DNA from: Herbaspirillum rubrisubalbicans | GTDB lineage: Bacteria > Pseudomonadota > Gammaproteobacteria > Burkholderiales > Burkholderiaceae_D | NCBI RefSeq assembly: GCF_003719195.1 | Contig: NZ_CP024996.1 | Span: 3,038,001-3,102,000, forward strand | Direction: 5' to 3' | Length of the DNA stretch: 64,000 bases | Shown here: positions 52,314 through 62,841 of the stretch, piece by piece | How the letters are laid out: each line of letters starts with the position of its first letter | Numbering within the stretch: position 1 is the first letter of the stretch | Notes under the pieces: generated by a model | Database searches by the model: none | The model's input: the letters and a program-made list of their open reading frames with translations, nothing else | Told to the model about the DNA's origin: nothing | Program-made: the position numbers and the translations under genes

Positions 52314-54574
52314 CAGTTCTCCTTGGGGGCGGCACCGCGCACGCGGCGCAGCCGTTCGAGCCGCGCGCGGGCGGCATAGTCGGCAAATAGTTGCGGGGTA
52401 TCGGCGGGCAGACGGCGGCGCCAGTTGGGGTGTGGGTCGGTGAGGCCGGGCAGGTTCGGTTGCTGGGTCAGGCCGAGGATGTCTTCCAGCGGCACCACGG
52501 CCAACGGCGCGGGCGTGGCCGCCACCCACTGCAGCGCGGCATCCACCGCGATGGCGCAATCCTCCAGGGCAGCCGGCGCGGGCGCGGCCGCCATGTCTTC
52601 GGCCAATGCTGGCGCTACGTGTGGCAAGGGGCCGCTGGCCCAGCCCTGTTGGACCAACCCGTGCCAGAGCTGGCTGCGCTCCTGACTGCGTTGCGCCAGC
52701 GCGGCCGGCAAGCCCTGTGGCAGATGCCCCAGCCGTTCGCGCCAAGCCAGATCGGCCCCGGACCACCAGCCGGCCACCGTCGGCAGGTCATGCGTGGTGG
52801 TCACCGCAATGGCCTGGCGCGACCAGGCCGCCGGGGGCAGGAAGTTCTGCTTGTCGCGCTGGAACCAGAGCACGCGGATGCCCGCCACCCCGGCCTCGGC
52901 CAGCACCTGGTCGAAGCCGGGCGGCACCGTGCCCAGGTCTTCGCCGATCACCACGGCGCGATGCCGCCAGGATTCCAGCGCGATCAGGCGCAGCATGTCC
53001 TGCTGCGGATAGGCGACGTAGGCGCCGGCATCGGCCTGGCGCCCCTGCGGCACCAGCCACAGGCGATTCAAGCCCAGCACATGGTCGATGCGCACACCGC
53101 CGCCCTGGGCAAAGCAGGCGCGCAGCATGGCGAGATAGCCGCGATAGCCGGTGCGGCGCAGGGCCAGCGGCGAGAATGCGCCCAGTCCCCAGTTCTGACC
53201 CTGCGGCGCCAGACGATCCGGCGGCGCGCCGACCGTCAAGCCCGCGGCGATCTCGCCCTGATGGCTCCAGGCTTGGCTGCCGCCGTTGTCGGCCCCCACG
53301 GCCAGGTCGGCGATCAGGCCGATGCGCATACCGGCCTGGCGGGCGCGTTGCTGGGCAGCGCCCAACTGGCGCGCCGCCTGCCATTGCAGGAACAGGTGGA
53401 AGTCCAGTTCACCGGCGTGCTGGCGGGCGAAGTCTTGCATCTCGGGGGTCTCGGGATGCTGGCCGGCAGCACCCCATTGGCGCCAGTCGCAGTGACCGGG
53501 TGCGCCCTGGTTGCTCAGGTGCTGGCTGTAAGTTTCATATAGCGCATGGGCGCGCAAGGCGGCCCCGCCTTCGCGCTGGAAGGCCGCAAAGGCCGCCAGT
53601 TGCCCGCCATCGCTGGCCTGTTCGGTACGAAAAAGTGCATATAGACGCCGCAACAAGCTCAGCCGATGCGCACCGGCCCGCGACCAGTCGATCAGGCTGG
53701 CTTGTTGCAGGCGTTCATGGGCAGCAATCATTTCCGAGCCACCCTCGGCCAGCACCTGGGCCTGCGCATCCTCGCCGAGAATGCCGGCCGGATCGATCAG
53801 GAAGGGATTGAGGAACAGTCGACTGGAGGGCGAATAGGGACTGCTGCGTCCAGGGTCGGCCGCAAACATCGCGTGCAGCGGCGACATGGCCAATGCCGCG
53901 GCGCCATAGTCGGCCGCCATCGTCGCCAGTTGCGCCAACGCGCCGAAGTGCCCGATGCCGCCGTCGCCATAGACCTTGCGTGCCGCCTTGAGACTATCGC
54001 TGCGCAGGCCATAGACCTGCGCAGCCAGCGCCCAGCCACGCTCACTGCCCTGCCCGGCCAATGCGTCCGCCAAGGTATAGCAACGCGGCGGCGCAATGGC
54101 CAGGGTCAGGATGTGACCGGCCACCAGCAGGCGGTGATAACCCGGGACTTCGATAGGCGGCAGCGTAGGCGGCTGGTTGAGGTCGGAAGAAATGAGCAGC
54201 ATCAGGCGCGCTCCATTGTCCAGCTCGACCCGGCAGGACAGACCATGCAGGCGTGAATGTGCGGGCAGGACCACCGGTTGGTGCTGCACTCCCGTCAACA
54301 GCGGCGGCAGGTAGCCAACCGCGTGCTCGCGCGCCAGCCGGGCCAGGCTGTCGCGGCAGTCGCCGGGGGTCGAACAGGGCAATTCGAGGGCGTCCAGGAT
54401 GGCGCGCAGCGCGTCTTCCTGTACCGTCTGTGGCTGGTCGTAGGCATCGGTCCATTGCACGGCAATACCGGCGCGTCGGGCCAAACGATATAAATCATTT
54501 TCCGGGCGAGCTACCGAAGCGAGCTCCGGCTTGGCCGTGGTCGGCACCGATTGTCTCCTGAGCGCGCTGCTCAT
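52313..54574 (-). CDS. malQ: 4-alpha-glucanotransferase MalQ
   Basis: A 753-residue GH77 enzyme. Motifs: SPYSPSSRLFLNPFLID near 242, GVRIDHVLGLNRLWLVP near 496 (nucleophile Asp), IGEDLGTVP near 545 and TTHDLPT near 593. An N-terminal extension of about 140 residues is typical of proteobacterial MalQ. It disproportionates short maltodextrins left after TreY/TreZ action. The start overlaps the treZ stop by four bases. Confidence 0.93.
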   Translation of the reverse strand: MSSALRRQSVPTTAKPELASVARPENDLYRLARRAGIAVQWTDAYDQPQTVQEDALRAILDALELPCSTPGDCRDSLARLAREHAVGYLPPLLTGVQHQPVVLPAHSRLHGLSCRVELDNGARLMLLISSDLNQPPTLPPIEVPGYHRLLVAGHILTLAIAPPRCYTLADALAGQGSERGWALAAQVYGLRSDSLKAARKVYGDGGIGHFGALAQLATMAADYGAAALAMSPLHAMFAADPGRSSPYSPSSRLFLNPFLIDPAGILGEDAQAQVLAEGGSEMIAAHERLQQASLIDWSRAGAHRLSLLRRLYALFRTEQASDGGQLAAFAAFQREGGAALRAHALYETYSQHLSNQGAPGHCDWRQWGAAGQHPETPEMQDFARQHAGELDFHLFLQWQAARQLGAAQQRARQAGMRIGLIADLAVGADNGGSQAWSHQGEIAAGLTVGAPPDRLAPQGQNWGLGAFSPLALRRTGYRGYLAMLRACFAQGGGVRIDHVLGLNRLWLVPQGRQADAGAYVAYPQQDMLRLIALESWRHRAVVIGEDLGTVPPGFDQVLAEAGVAGIRVLWFQRDKQNFLPPAAWSRQAIAVTTTHDLPTVAGWWSGADLAWRERLGHLPQGLPAALAQRSQERSQLWHGLVQQGWASGPLPHVAPALAEDMAAAPAPAALEDCAIAVDAALQWVAATPAPLAVVPLEDILGLTQQPNLPGLTDPHPNWRRRLPADTPQLFADYAARARLERLRRVRGAAPKEN

Positions 54575-56463
54575 GCTGCCCTCCCCGCCTGGCTGGCCGG
54601 CTCGCGCAAGGCCAGGATGGCGTGCGCCGGGAAGCTGCCCTCGGCCAAGGCTTGCAGTGCCCCGCCGCTGTCAAAGAGCACATCGGCGCCGGCCGGCTGG
54701 GCCAGGTCGTCCAGGGTTTCCTGCAAGGGCGCCTGGTCCAGGTTGACGGTGATGTTGAGCACGCTGCCATTGGACAGTTGCCAGCGCGCATGGACCGCCT
54801 TGGGGCCGATGGCACGTGCTGCCAAGGCCTTGGCACCGCGCAGGTAAGGCGCGATGTGGTGCCTGCGCAGATGCAGCAGCTCGGCCACGCGCCGCAGGCA
54901 GGCGGCCGACGCCGGGGCCGGACCGGGCTCGGGAATGGAAGAGACGAAGGTGGCGAAGCTGTTGGGGTCCGGGATCTGCTCCAGCAGCTTGGGATCGGCA
55001 AACTGCGGGAAACGCGCGAACTCGCGCCGCCGCCCTTCGCGCACGGCCGCAACCAGCGCTTCATCGCGATGGCTGGTGAAGTAGAGGAACGGCTGTACCG
55101 CGCAGAATTCTTCACCCATGAATAGCATCGGCACCTGCGGCGCCAGCAGGATCAGCGCCTGGGCGGCATGGAGCGCCAGCGGATGGGCCAGCACGCTCAA
55201 TCTTTCACCAAAGGCCCGATTGCCGATCTGGTCGTGGTTCTGCAGGAAGTTGACGAAGGCCGTGGGCGGCAAGTCAGCGCTGGGTTCGCCGCGCGGCTCC
55301 CCCGAATAGGGCGAGACCTCGCCCTGGTAGACGAAGCCCTGCTGCAGGCAGCGCGCCAGTTTCTCGGCGGGCGCGTCGGCATAGGCGCTGTAGTAGCCGC
55401 TGTCTTCGCCGGTCAACAGCACGTGCAGGACGTGATGGGCATCGTCATTCCATTGGGCGTCATAGACCTGGCTGGAGCGCTGGCGCACCTGGCCGATCTC
55501 GGCCACTTCCGCCTCGGCCGCGGCGGCCGCTGTGTAGCCCAGCAGATGGGCGGCATTGCCGTCATGCTCCAGCACCAGGTGCACATGGCGGGCGCTGCCG
55601 ATCTCGGCGCGGATACGCTGACCCAGCGTGACCAGCCAGTCCGGCTCGCAGATGGCGTGGACGGCATCCAGGCGCAGGCCGTCGAAACGGTATTCCTGCA
55701 ACCAGTAGAGGGCATTCTGGGTAAAGAAATCGGCCACTTCCGGGCGCCGGAAATCGATGCTGGCGCCCCACAAGGTCTGCCGGTCCTGGCGGAAGAATTC
55801 AGGGGCATAGCAATGCAGGAAATTGCCGTCCGGGCCGAAGTGGTTGTAGACCACGTCCAGGAACACCATCATGCCCAGCCCGTGGGCGGTATCGATCAGG
55901 GCCTTCAATTGCTCGGGCGTGCCATAGCTGGCATCCGGCGCAAACGGCAAGACGCCGTCATAGCCCCAGTTGTGGGCACCGGGGAATTCGGCCACCGGCA
56001 TGAGCTCGATGGCCGTGATGCCCAACTCGGCCAGCTCGCCCAGGCGCTGCTGGATGCCGGCAAAGCCGCCCATGGCGCCGGGATGCAATTCGTAGAGCAC
56101 CGTCTCTTCCCAGGGGCGCCCCTGCCAGTGCGGGTATTGCCAGACATAGGCCTGCGGGTCCACCACCACGCTGGGGTCGAACACATCGCCGGCCTGCCCG
56201 CGCGAGGCGGGATCGGGGGCGATCACTTCACCCTGGGCGCGGGTCTGGAATACGTAACGGTAGAGCGTACCGGGATCGCATGGAACCTCCAGCACATACC
56301 AGGCCGGCGACTCGGCGTCTTCCGGCGTCATCGGCAGGCGCTCACGACCGATGATCTCCACGGCCACCGCCTCGGCGCCGGGCGCCCAAACGCGAAAGCG
56401 TACCTGGCCGGGCGCGCTCACTTGCGCGCCAAACGGCAATGTCACGGAAAAGCGGGCGCTCAT
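54571..56463 (-). CDS. treZ: Malto-oligosyltrehalose trehalohydrolase TreZ
   Basis: A 630-residue GH13 enzyme that releases trehalose from the TreY product. N-terminal CBM48-like domain, then VLYELHPGAMGGFAGIQQRL near 125, VVYNHFGPDGNFL near 210, FDGLRLDAVHAI near 258 and NHDQIGNRAFGERL near 408. The ATG at 56461-56463 overlaps the glgX stop (ATGA); the preceding in-frame Met has no site. Confidence 0.93.
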   Translation of the reverse strand: MSARFSVTLPFGAQVSAPGQVRFRVWAPGAEAVAVEIIGRERLPMTPEDAESPAWYVLEVPCDPGTLYRYVFQTRAQGEVIAPDPASRGQAGDVFDPSVVVDPQAYVWQYPHWQGRPWEETVLYELHPGAMGGFAGIQQRLGELAELGITAIELMPVAEFPGAHNWGYDGVLPFAPDASYGTPEQLKALIDTAHGLGMMVFLDVVYNHFGPDGNFLHCYAPEFFRQDRQTLWGASIDFRRPEVADFFTQNALYWLQEYRFDGLRLDAVHAICEPDWLVTLGQRIRAEIGSARHVHLVLEHDGNAAHLLGYTAAAAAEAEVAEIGQVRQRSSQVYDAQWNDDAHHVLHVLLTGEDSGYYSAYADAPAEKLARCLQQGFVYQGEVSPYSGEPRGEPSADLPPTAFVNFLQNHDQIGNRAFGERLSVLAHPLALHAAQALILLAPQVPMLFMGEEFCAVQPFLYFTSHRDEALVAAVREGRRREFARFPQFADPKLLEQIPDPNSFATFVSSIPEPGPAPASAACLRRVAELLHLRRHHIAPYLRGAKALAARAIGPKAVHARWQLSNGSVLNITVNLDQAPLQETLDDLAQPAGADVLFDSGGALQALAEGSFPAHAILALREPASQAGRAA

Positions 56464-58721
56464 GCGCGTTCTCCCCATTCGTTACGGGTAATCCATTCAT
56501 TGGCGGCCAAGGGATAGATGGCCGAGGACAGGTGCAAGGGACGGTTGGCAAACACTTGCAGGCTGTGCGCCTGCACCTGTACCGTGGCGCTGCCGGGCAG
56601 CTTGAGGGCGACGCCTTGGCCGTCGGGCATTCCGGTCGGCTCGGCGGTATCGAGCAAGAGGCAATACTCGCCTACGGTGCGCGGGAACTGGAACTGGATC
56701 GGTTCATGACCGGCATTGACGAAGATCATCAGCACGTCCGGCGTGGCTTGTGGCACCTCGCCCGGGCCGTCCGCGTTGGCCGCGTCGTGCAAGCGCGAGC
56801 TCAACTGCTTGTGCGCTTCGTGGCGCTTGCCGGCCAATTGCAGGGTGATGGCGCGCGCCACCGGGTTGTTCCAGTCTGCACTGGAGACCGGACGCGCCGC
56901 CTCATCGAACCAGGCCACATCCGGCAAGTCATCGGCCACCCTCTGCGCGCCATGCAGGAAGTAGCTCGCACGCAGCACCTCGAAGTCGCGCCGGATGGCG
57001 GTGAGGCGCCCGACGAAGGCAGTCAGCGCCGCCCCGTCCGGGGCGCGCGCCTGTTCCCAGTCGATCCAGGAAATCTCGTTGTCCTGGCAATAGGCATTGT
57101 TGTTGCCGCGCTGGCTGCGATGGAATTCGTCGCCGGCCAAGAGCATCGGCGTGCCCTGCGCCAGCAGCGTGGAGGCCAGCATGGAGCGCTGCACCGTGCC
57201 GCGCACGGCCAAGATGGCGGCGTCTTCGGTTTCGCCCTCCGCACCCCAGTTGTAGCTGGCGTTGTCGTTGTGGCCGTCGTTGTTGTGCTCGCCGTTGGCC
57301 TCGTTGTGCTTGCCGTTGTAGCTGACCAGGTCGCGCAGGGTGAAGCCGTCATGCGAGGCGATGAAGTTGACACTGGCCCAAGGCTTGCGGCGGTGGTGCT
57401 CGAACAGTTCGGCCGACCCCAACATGCGCTGGGCGAAGCCGCCGCGCATGTTTTCATCGCCCTTCCAGAACTTGCGCATGTCATCACGAAACTTGTCGTT
57501 CCATTCGGCAAAGCGGGCCGGATGATTGCCCAGTTGATAGCCGCCGGGGCCGATATCCCAGGGCTCCGAGATCAGCTTGAGGCGCGACAGTACCGGATCC
57601 TGCAACAAGGCATCGAAGAAACCCGAGCCCGGATCGAAGCCATGCGGCTCGCGGCCCAGGGTGGAGCCCAGGTCGAAGCGGAAGCCGTCGATGTGGAACG
57701 ATTGCGCCCAGTAGCGCAGCGAATCCAGCACCATCTGCAGTACTCGCGGATGCGACAGGTTCAAGGTATTGCCGCAGCCGGTATCGTTGATGTGGTAACG
57801 CTCCTGGCCCGGCAGCAGGCGGAAGTAGCTGGCATTGTCCAGGCCACGGAAGGACAGCGTGGGCCCCAGTTCGCTGCCGCAACTGGTGTGGTTGTAGACC
57901 ACGTCCAGGATCACTTCGATGCCGGCGCTGTGCAGGCGACGCACCGCCATGCGCAACTCGTTGGGGTCGCCCATGGACATGTAGGATGGCTCCGGCGCGA
58001 AATAGGACAGCGTGCTGTAGCCCCAGTAATTGTGCAAGCCGCGCTCGACCAGGAAGCTATCCTGCAGGAAGGCGTGGATGGGCATCAGTTCCAGCGTGGT
58101 CACGCCCAGCCGCAAGAGATGGTCGATAAAGGCCGGATCGGCCAGCGCAGCGAAGGTGCCGCGCTCATGCGGCAGCAGATCTTCGCGCAACTTCGAGATG
58201 CCCTTGACATGGGCTTCGTAGATCACGGTCTTGTTCCAGGGCACCTGCGGCAGACGGTCGTGCTCCCAGACGAAGGCATCGTCCATGACCATAGCCTTGG
58301 GCATGGCGGCGGCACTGTCGCGCCGGTCGAAGGACAGATCGGCGCGCGCCGAATGCAAGCGGTAGCCATACAGCGCATCGGTCCAGCGCACCTGGCCCAC
58401 CAGGCGCTTGGCATAGGGATCCAGCAACAGCTTGTTGGGGTTGAAGCGATGGCCGCGGTTGGGTTCATACGGACCATGGGCGCGCAAACCATAGACCAGG
58501 CCCGGCGCGGCACCGGGCAGGTAGCCGTGCCATACCTCGTCCGTGCATTCGGGCAGTGTGATGCGCTTCAACTCGCGCTTGCCGGAGGGATCGAACAGGC
58601 ACAGATCGATGCGGGTGGCATGGGCCGAGAACACCGCGAAATTGACTCCCAGACCATCGGAAGTCGCGCCCAGGGGATAAGGCAGGCCTGGCATCAGGCG
58701 ATCAGGAAAGGCGACGCTCAT
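56460..58721 (-). CDS. glgX: Glycogen debranching enzyme GlgX
   Basis: A 753-residue GH13 isoamylase-type enzyme. Starts with PGLPYPLGATSDGLGVNFAV (CBM48). VIYEAHVKGIS near 165, DVVYNHTSCG near 275, FRFDLGSTLGREPHGFD with nucleophile Asp near 348, and NFIASHDGFTLRDLVSYNGKHN-type motif near 452 are present. It removes alpha-1,6 branches so linear dextrins reach TreY. It ends in the treZ start and lies two bases after the glgB stop. Confidence 0.94.
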   Translation of the reverse strand: MSVAFPDRLMPGLPYPLGATSDGLGVNFAVFSAHATRIDLCLFDPSGKRELKRITLPECTDEVWHGYLPGAAPGLVYGLRAHGPYEPNRGHRFNPNKLLLDPYAKRLVGQVRWTDALYGYRLHSARADLSFDRRDSAAAMPKAMVMDDAFVWEHDRLPQVPWNKTVIYEAHVKGISKLREDLLPHERGTFAALADPAFIDHLLRLGVTTLELMPIHAFLQDSFLVERGLHNYWGYSTLSYFAPEPSYMSMGDPNELRMAVRRLHSAGIEVILDVVYNHTSCGSELGPTLSFRGLDNASYFRLLPGQERYHINDTGCGNTLNLSHPRVLQMVLDSLRYWAQSFHIDGFRFDLGSTLGREPHGFDPGSGFFDALLQDPVLSRLKLISEPWDIGPGGYQLGNHPARFAEWNDKFRDDMRKFWKGDENMRGGFAQRMLGSAELFEHHRRKPWASVNFIASHDGFTLRDLVSYNGKHNEANGEHNNDGHNDNASYNWGAEGETEDAAILAVRGTVQRSMLASTLLAQGTPMLLAGDEFHRSQRGNNNAYCQDNEISWIDWEQARAPDGAALTAFVGRLTAIRRDFEVLRASYFLHGAQRVADDLPDVAWFDEAARPVSSADWNNPVARAITLQLAGKRHEAHKQLSSRLHDAANADGPGEVPQATPDVLMIFVNAGHEPIQFQFPRTVGEYCLLLDTAEPTGMPDGQGVALKLPGSATVQVQAHSLQVFANRPLHLSSAIYPLAANEWITRNEWGERA

Positions 58722-58723
58722 TC

Positions 58724-61114
58724 TCAGGGCTCTCTACGCAGGATCAGGGTGGACAGCGGCGGCAGGTTCAGTTCGATGGACACCGGGTGGCCATGCCAGC
58801 CCGACTCCTGCACCTGCACCTGTCCCATGTTGCCGCTGTTGCTGCCGCCATAGACGGCGGCGTCGGTATTGAGCACTTCGCGCCAGACCCCGTTGTGACC
58901 GGGGCCAATCGGTGGCACGCCGATGCGATAGGCGCTGCGCGGTACCGGTGTCAGGTTGACCACCACCAGCACCGGCGGCCCCTCCTCGCCATAGCGGAAA
59001 TAGGCCAGCACGCTATTGACGCTGTCGTCCCCCACCGCCCAGGAAAAGCCATCGGCGCGGCAATCGCGCTGGTGCAGGGCCGGCTCGCTGCGGTAGAGGT
59101 GATTGAGGTCGCTGACCAATTGCCGCAATTGGCGATGGCCGGCCGGATGGTCGCCATGCTCATCGAGCAGATGCCAGTACGGCGACTTGTCGTGATCGAA
59201 CTCATCGGGCTGGCCGAATTCACTGCCCATGAAGAGCAGCTTCTTGCCCGGATGGGTCCACATGAAGCCGTAATAGGCGCGCACATTGGCAAAGCGCCGC
59301 CATTGGTCGCCCGGCATCTTGTTCAACAAGGCGCGCTTGCCGTGGACCACTTCGTCGTGCGATATCGGCAAGATGAAGTTTTCCGAGAATCCATATAAAA
59401 GACCGAATGTCATGTCGTGATGGTGGTAACGACGAAACAGCGGGTCATGCTGCATGTAGCGCAGGGTGTCGTTCATCCAGCCCATGTTCCACTTGTAGCT
59501 GAAGCCCAGGCCGTGATGGTCGGCCTCTTCCTTGACCGCAGCGGTGACGCCCGGCCAGGAAGTGGATTCCTCGGCGATCATCAAGGCCCCCGGACAGCGC
59601 TGCGCCACCACGGTATTGAGTTCGCGCAGGAAGGCCACGGCTTCCAGGTTTTCGCGTCCGCCGTGGATGTTGGGCACCCACTCACCGGACTTGCGGCTGT
59701 AGTCGCGATAGAGCATGGACGCCACGGCATCCACGCGCAGGCCATCGACATGGAAGTGTTCCAGCCATTCCAGCGCACTGGCGATGAGAAAGCCGCGCAC
59801 TTCATTGCGACCGAGATTGAAGATCAGGGTATTCCAATCTTGATGGAAGCCTTCGCGCGGGTCGGCGTGTTCATACAGGGCGGTACCGTCGAACTGCGCC
59901 AGTCCATGTTCGTCGCTGGGGAAGTGCGCCGGTACCCAGTCCAGCAGCACGCCGATACCGGCCTGGTGGCAGCGATCGACGAAGGCGGCAAAGCGCTCCG
60001 GCTTGCCGAAACGGGCGCTGGGAGCAAACATGCTGATGGGCTGGTAACCCCAGGAACCGCCGAAGGGATGCTCCATCACCGGCATGAGCTCGATATGGGT
60101 AAAGCCCATGGCCGCCACGTAGGGGATCAACTGCTCGGCCAGTTCATCCCAGTTCAGGTTACGGTGTGCCTGTTCGGGAATGCGGCGCCAGGAAGCCGGG
60201 TGCAGCTCGTAGATCGACATCGGCGCGGCGAGTGACTGACGCTGCGCACGTTCGGCCATCCACTGCTGGTCCTGCCACAGATAAGGCCGGGCGTCGGCCA
60301 CCACCGAGGCGGTGGCCGGTGGTGCTTCGGTGGCGCGTGCCACCGGGTCGGCCTTGAGCGGCAAGAGCACGCCGCCGCGCCCGAGGATTTCGTATTTGTA
60401 GACATCGCCGGGGCCGATGCGGGGAATGAACAATTCCCACACGCCCGGCTCATGGCGCAGGCGCATGACGTGCCGGCGTCCGTCCCATTGATTGAAATCG
60501 CCCACCACCGAGACGCGTTCGGCATTGGGCGCCCAGACGGCAAAGCGGGTGCCGGGGATGCCATCGATTTCCATGGGCCGCGCGCCCAGGCAATCGGCCA
60601 ACTGGCGATGCCGCCCTTCCTGCAACAGGTGCAGGTCGAGTTCACCCAGCAGGAGACCGAAGGCATAGGGGTCTTCCGTGGTCTGCACGCTGCGGTTGCC
60701 ATCGGGGATCAACCAGTCCACTTCCAGTACGTAAGGCACTTGATGACGACGCTGGTCCAGGCCACTGGCGACGCCACTGAAAAAGCCGCTGGGTTGACCA
60801 TTGATCTGGAACGGCTGCAGTTCGCCCAGCAAGACGCCACTCTGGCGGCAGCGCACACGCACCGCCGCCGCACCGGGATGGAAGGTGCGAATGGCGCTCA
60901 CGCCCCCCGTCTGGCTGGCGTAGCGCGGGCCGAGCAGGCCGAAGGGCTGGGCCAGGCGGCCGGCCAGCAGGGCTTCGAGCAGGCCCTGTTCTTCAAAGGA
61001 CAGGGACAAGGCGGTACTTTCGGGGGATGGCGGCGCAGACGCCGGGCTGGCCTCGGGGGATGTTTCCATGGGCTCACCGCGAGCCCGATAGGCCATGACA
61101 GACATGCCGGACAT
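58724..61114 (-). CDS. glgB: 1,4-alpha-glucan branching enzyme GlgB
   Basis: A 796-residue GH13 enzyme with an extended N-terminus before the CBM48 module ([20 protein letters not shown]). [42 protein letters not shown] (nucleophile near 460) and [11 protein letters not shown] are all seen. AGGAG-TGTGC precedes the ATG at 61112-61114, which fixes this start over earlier Met. It adds alpha-1,6 branches to glycogen. Confidence 0.94.
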   Translation of the reverse strand: MSGMSVMAYRARGEPMETSPEASPASAPPSPESTALSLSFEEQGLLEALLAGRLAQPFGLLGPRYASQTGGVSAIRTFHPGAAAVRVRCRQSGVLLGELQPFQINGQPSGFFSGVASGLDQRRHQVPYVLEVDWLIPDGNRSVQTTEDPYAFGLLLGELDLHLLQEGRHRQLADCLGARPMEIDGIPGTRFAVWAPNAERVSVVGDFNQWDGRRHVMRLRHEPGVWELFIPRIGPGDVYKYEILGRGGVLLPLKADPVARATEAPPATASVVADARPYLWQDQQWMAERAQRQSLAAPMSIYELHPASWRRIPEQAHRNLNWDELAEQLIPYVAAMGFTHIELMPVMEHPFGGSWGYQPISMFAPSARFGKPERFAAFVDRCHQAGIGVLLDWVPAHFPSDEHGLAQFDGTALYEHADPREGFHQDWNTLIFNLGRNEVRGFLIASALEWLEHFHVDGLRVDAVASMLYRDYSRKSGEWVPNIHGGRENLEAVAFLRELNTVVAQRCPGALMIAEESTSWPGVTAAVKEEADHHGLGFSYKWNMGWMNDTLRYMQHDPLFRRYHHHDMTFGLLYGFSENFILPISHDEVVHGKRALLNKMPGDQWRRFANVRAYYGFMWTHPGKKLLFMGSEFGQPDEFDHDKSPYWHLLDEHGDHPAGHRQLRQLVSDLNHLYRSEPALHQRDCRADGFSWAVGDDSVNSVLAYFRYGEEGPPVLVVVNLTPVPRSAYRIGVPPIGPGHNGVWREVLNTDAAVYGGSNSGNMGQVQVQESGWHGHPVSIELNLPPLSTLILRREP

Positions 61115-61233
61115 GCACACTCCTGTTGTTGTTATCGGGGTTGATCGAAACATCGGAAAACAGCTCCCCGCCCGGTCCTGGGGATCGGGTGAGGTTCACA
61201 TCAGAAAACCAAGCTGAAAACTGAAAAGACGCT

Positions 61234-62841
61234 TCAGGCAGCCGCCACCGCCACCGGCACGCCCACCACACCGGCCAGGGCGGCAGCGATGGCCGCAGCC
61301 GGGCTGACCATGCGCTCATGCTGCGCGTGGGCCTGGGCCTGCGCGGCGGGCCGCGTCACCGGCAGTGGCCGCGGCGCGAACAGGGGGCGCACTGCCATGT
61401 CGGCCACGTGGGCATAGGCATCGATATAGGCGCGTGTCGGACCGGCCCAGTCGCAATCGATGCTCATGGCATTGCGCTGGATGCTCTGCCAGCGCTCGTT
61501 GTCGCTATAGAGCGCAAAGGCGCGCGCCACGGCGTGCTGCAGGTCAGCCACGGTCTCGCCCTCGAACAGCACACCGGTGGCGCGCTGCGGGTCGAGATCG
61601 GCGTCGCACACGGTATCGACCAGACCACCCACGCGCGAGCCGATGGGGATGGTCCCATAGCGCATCGCATACAAGGGAGTCAGGCCGAAGGGTTCGAAGC
61701 GGGTCGGATGCAGCAGCATGTCGCTGCCGGCGTGCAGCGCATGGGCACGACGTTCGTCATAGCCGATATGGACTGCGATGCGGCCGGCATAGCGCTGGGC
61801 CAGCGCCAGGAAGGCGTGTTCATAGTCGTGGTCGCCGCACCCCAGCACCACCACCTGCAGGCGCGGATGACGCTGCATGATGCCCGGCAGCGCGGCGATG
61901 ACCACATCGGCCATTTTCTGGTGCGACATGCGCGAGCCCAGGCCCATCACAGGCGCAAAGGGATCGACCGGCAACCCGAACAGCTTTTGCAGGTCGCGCT
62001 TGCAGGCGGCCTTGCCCTTCATTTTGCCGATGCTGAAGTTGCGGGCGATCAGCGGGTCATGGGCCGGATTCCACAACTCGGCATCGATGGCGTTGGGAAT
62101 GGCGCGCAGGTCCAGCTTGCGGAAGGACAGGATGCCATCCATGCCGCAGCCGAAACGCGGGGTCATGATTTCTTCGGCATAGTTGCGGCTGACGGTGGAG
62201 ACGCAATCCGAGAAGCGGATGCCGGCCTTGAGGAAGGACAGCTTGCCCCAGTATTCGACGCCATCGCCGGTCAGCAGATGTTGCGGGATGCCGATCTGCT
62301 CGGCCGACTCCAGGGCGAAGTTGCCCTGGAAGGCTAGGTTGTGGATGGTCAGCATGGTGCCGATGTGATCCAGCCCGCGCAACTTCAACAGACAAGGAAT
62401 CAGACCGGCGTGCCAGTCGTTGGCGTGCACCACATGCGGTACCGGCAGACTGGTTTCTCCGGCGCAGATGGCCACGGCCGCGTGCGAGAGGTCGGCAAAG
62501 CACAGCGCGTTGTCGCTGAACTCGACACCATCGGTATCGAGATAGGGATTGGCGCCGCGCTGGCGAAAGCGCGCCGTATCCAGCAGCAGCGCCGGCACGT
62601 CGGTACCGGGGATGGTGCCGCGCAGAAGCCGACCGGCGCCGCCGGGCAGGCCGTGCTTCAAGCCGATCTGCACGGTCTCACCGAGGTTGCGGACCGCCTC
62701 CGGATAGGCGGGCATGAGGATGCTGGCATCGATGCCAACGTGGCGCAATGACACCGCCAATGCGGTGATCACGTCGGCCAGGCCACCGGTCTTGACCAGC
62801 GGCACGGCCTCTGAGCTGACTAACAGAACTCGAGCTTGCAA
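61234..62841 (-). CDS. glgA: Glycogen synthase GlgA
   Basis: A 535-residue GT5 glycosyltransferase using ADP-glucose. SSEAVPLVKTGGLADVITAL (residues 9-28) is the sugar-nucleotide lysine motif; HANDWHAGL near 140 and HPTRFEPFGLTPLYAMRYGT near 376 complete the fold. The last 50 residues are an Ala/Pro/Val-rich tail not needed for catalysis. First gene of the operon; 119 bp before glgB. Confidence 0.94.
   Translation of the reverse strand: MQARVLLVSSEAVPLVKTGGLADVITALAVSLRHVGIDASILMPAYPEAVRNLGETVQIGLKHGLPGGAGRLLRGTIPGTDVPALLLDTARFRQRGANPYLDTDGVEFSDNALCFADLSHAAVAICAGETSLPVPHVVHANDWHAGLIPCLLKLRGLDHIGTMLTIHNLAFQGNFALESAEQIGIPQHLLTGDGVEYWGKLSFLKAGIRFSDCVSTVSRNYAEEIMTPRFGCGMDGILSFRKLDLRAIPNAIDAELWNPAHDPLIARNFSIGKMKGKAACKRDLQKLFGLPVDPFAPVMGLGSRMSHQKMADVVIAALPGIMQRHPRLQVVVLGCGDHDYEHAFLALAQRYAGRIAVHIGYDERRAHALHAGSDMLLHPTRFEPFGLTPLYAMRYGTIPIGSRVGGLVDTVCDADLDPQRATGVLFEGETVADLQHAVARAFALYSDNERWQSIQRNAMSIDCDWAGPTRAYIDAYAHVADMAVRPLFAPRPLPVTRPAAQAQAHAQHERMVSPAAAIAAALAGVVGVPVAVAAA

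Noticed and set aside
50067..52379. 770-codon open frame opposite treY
   Set aside because: Antisense shadow; treY has complete GH13 motifs.
56439..58853. 804-codon open frame opposite glgX
   Set aside because: Antisense shadow of glgX with no ribosome site or recognisable domain.
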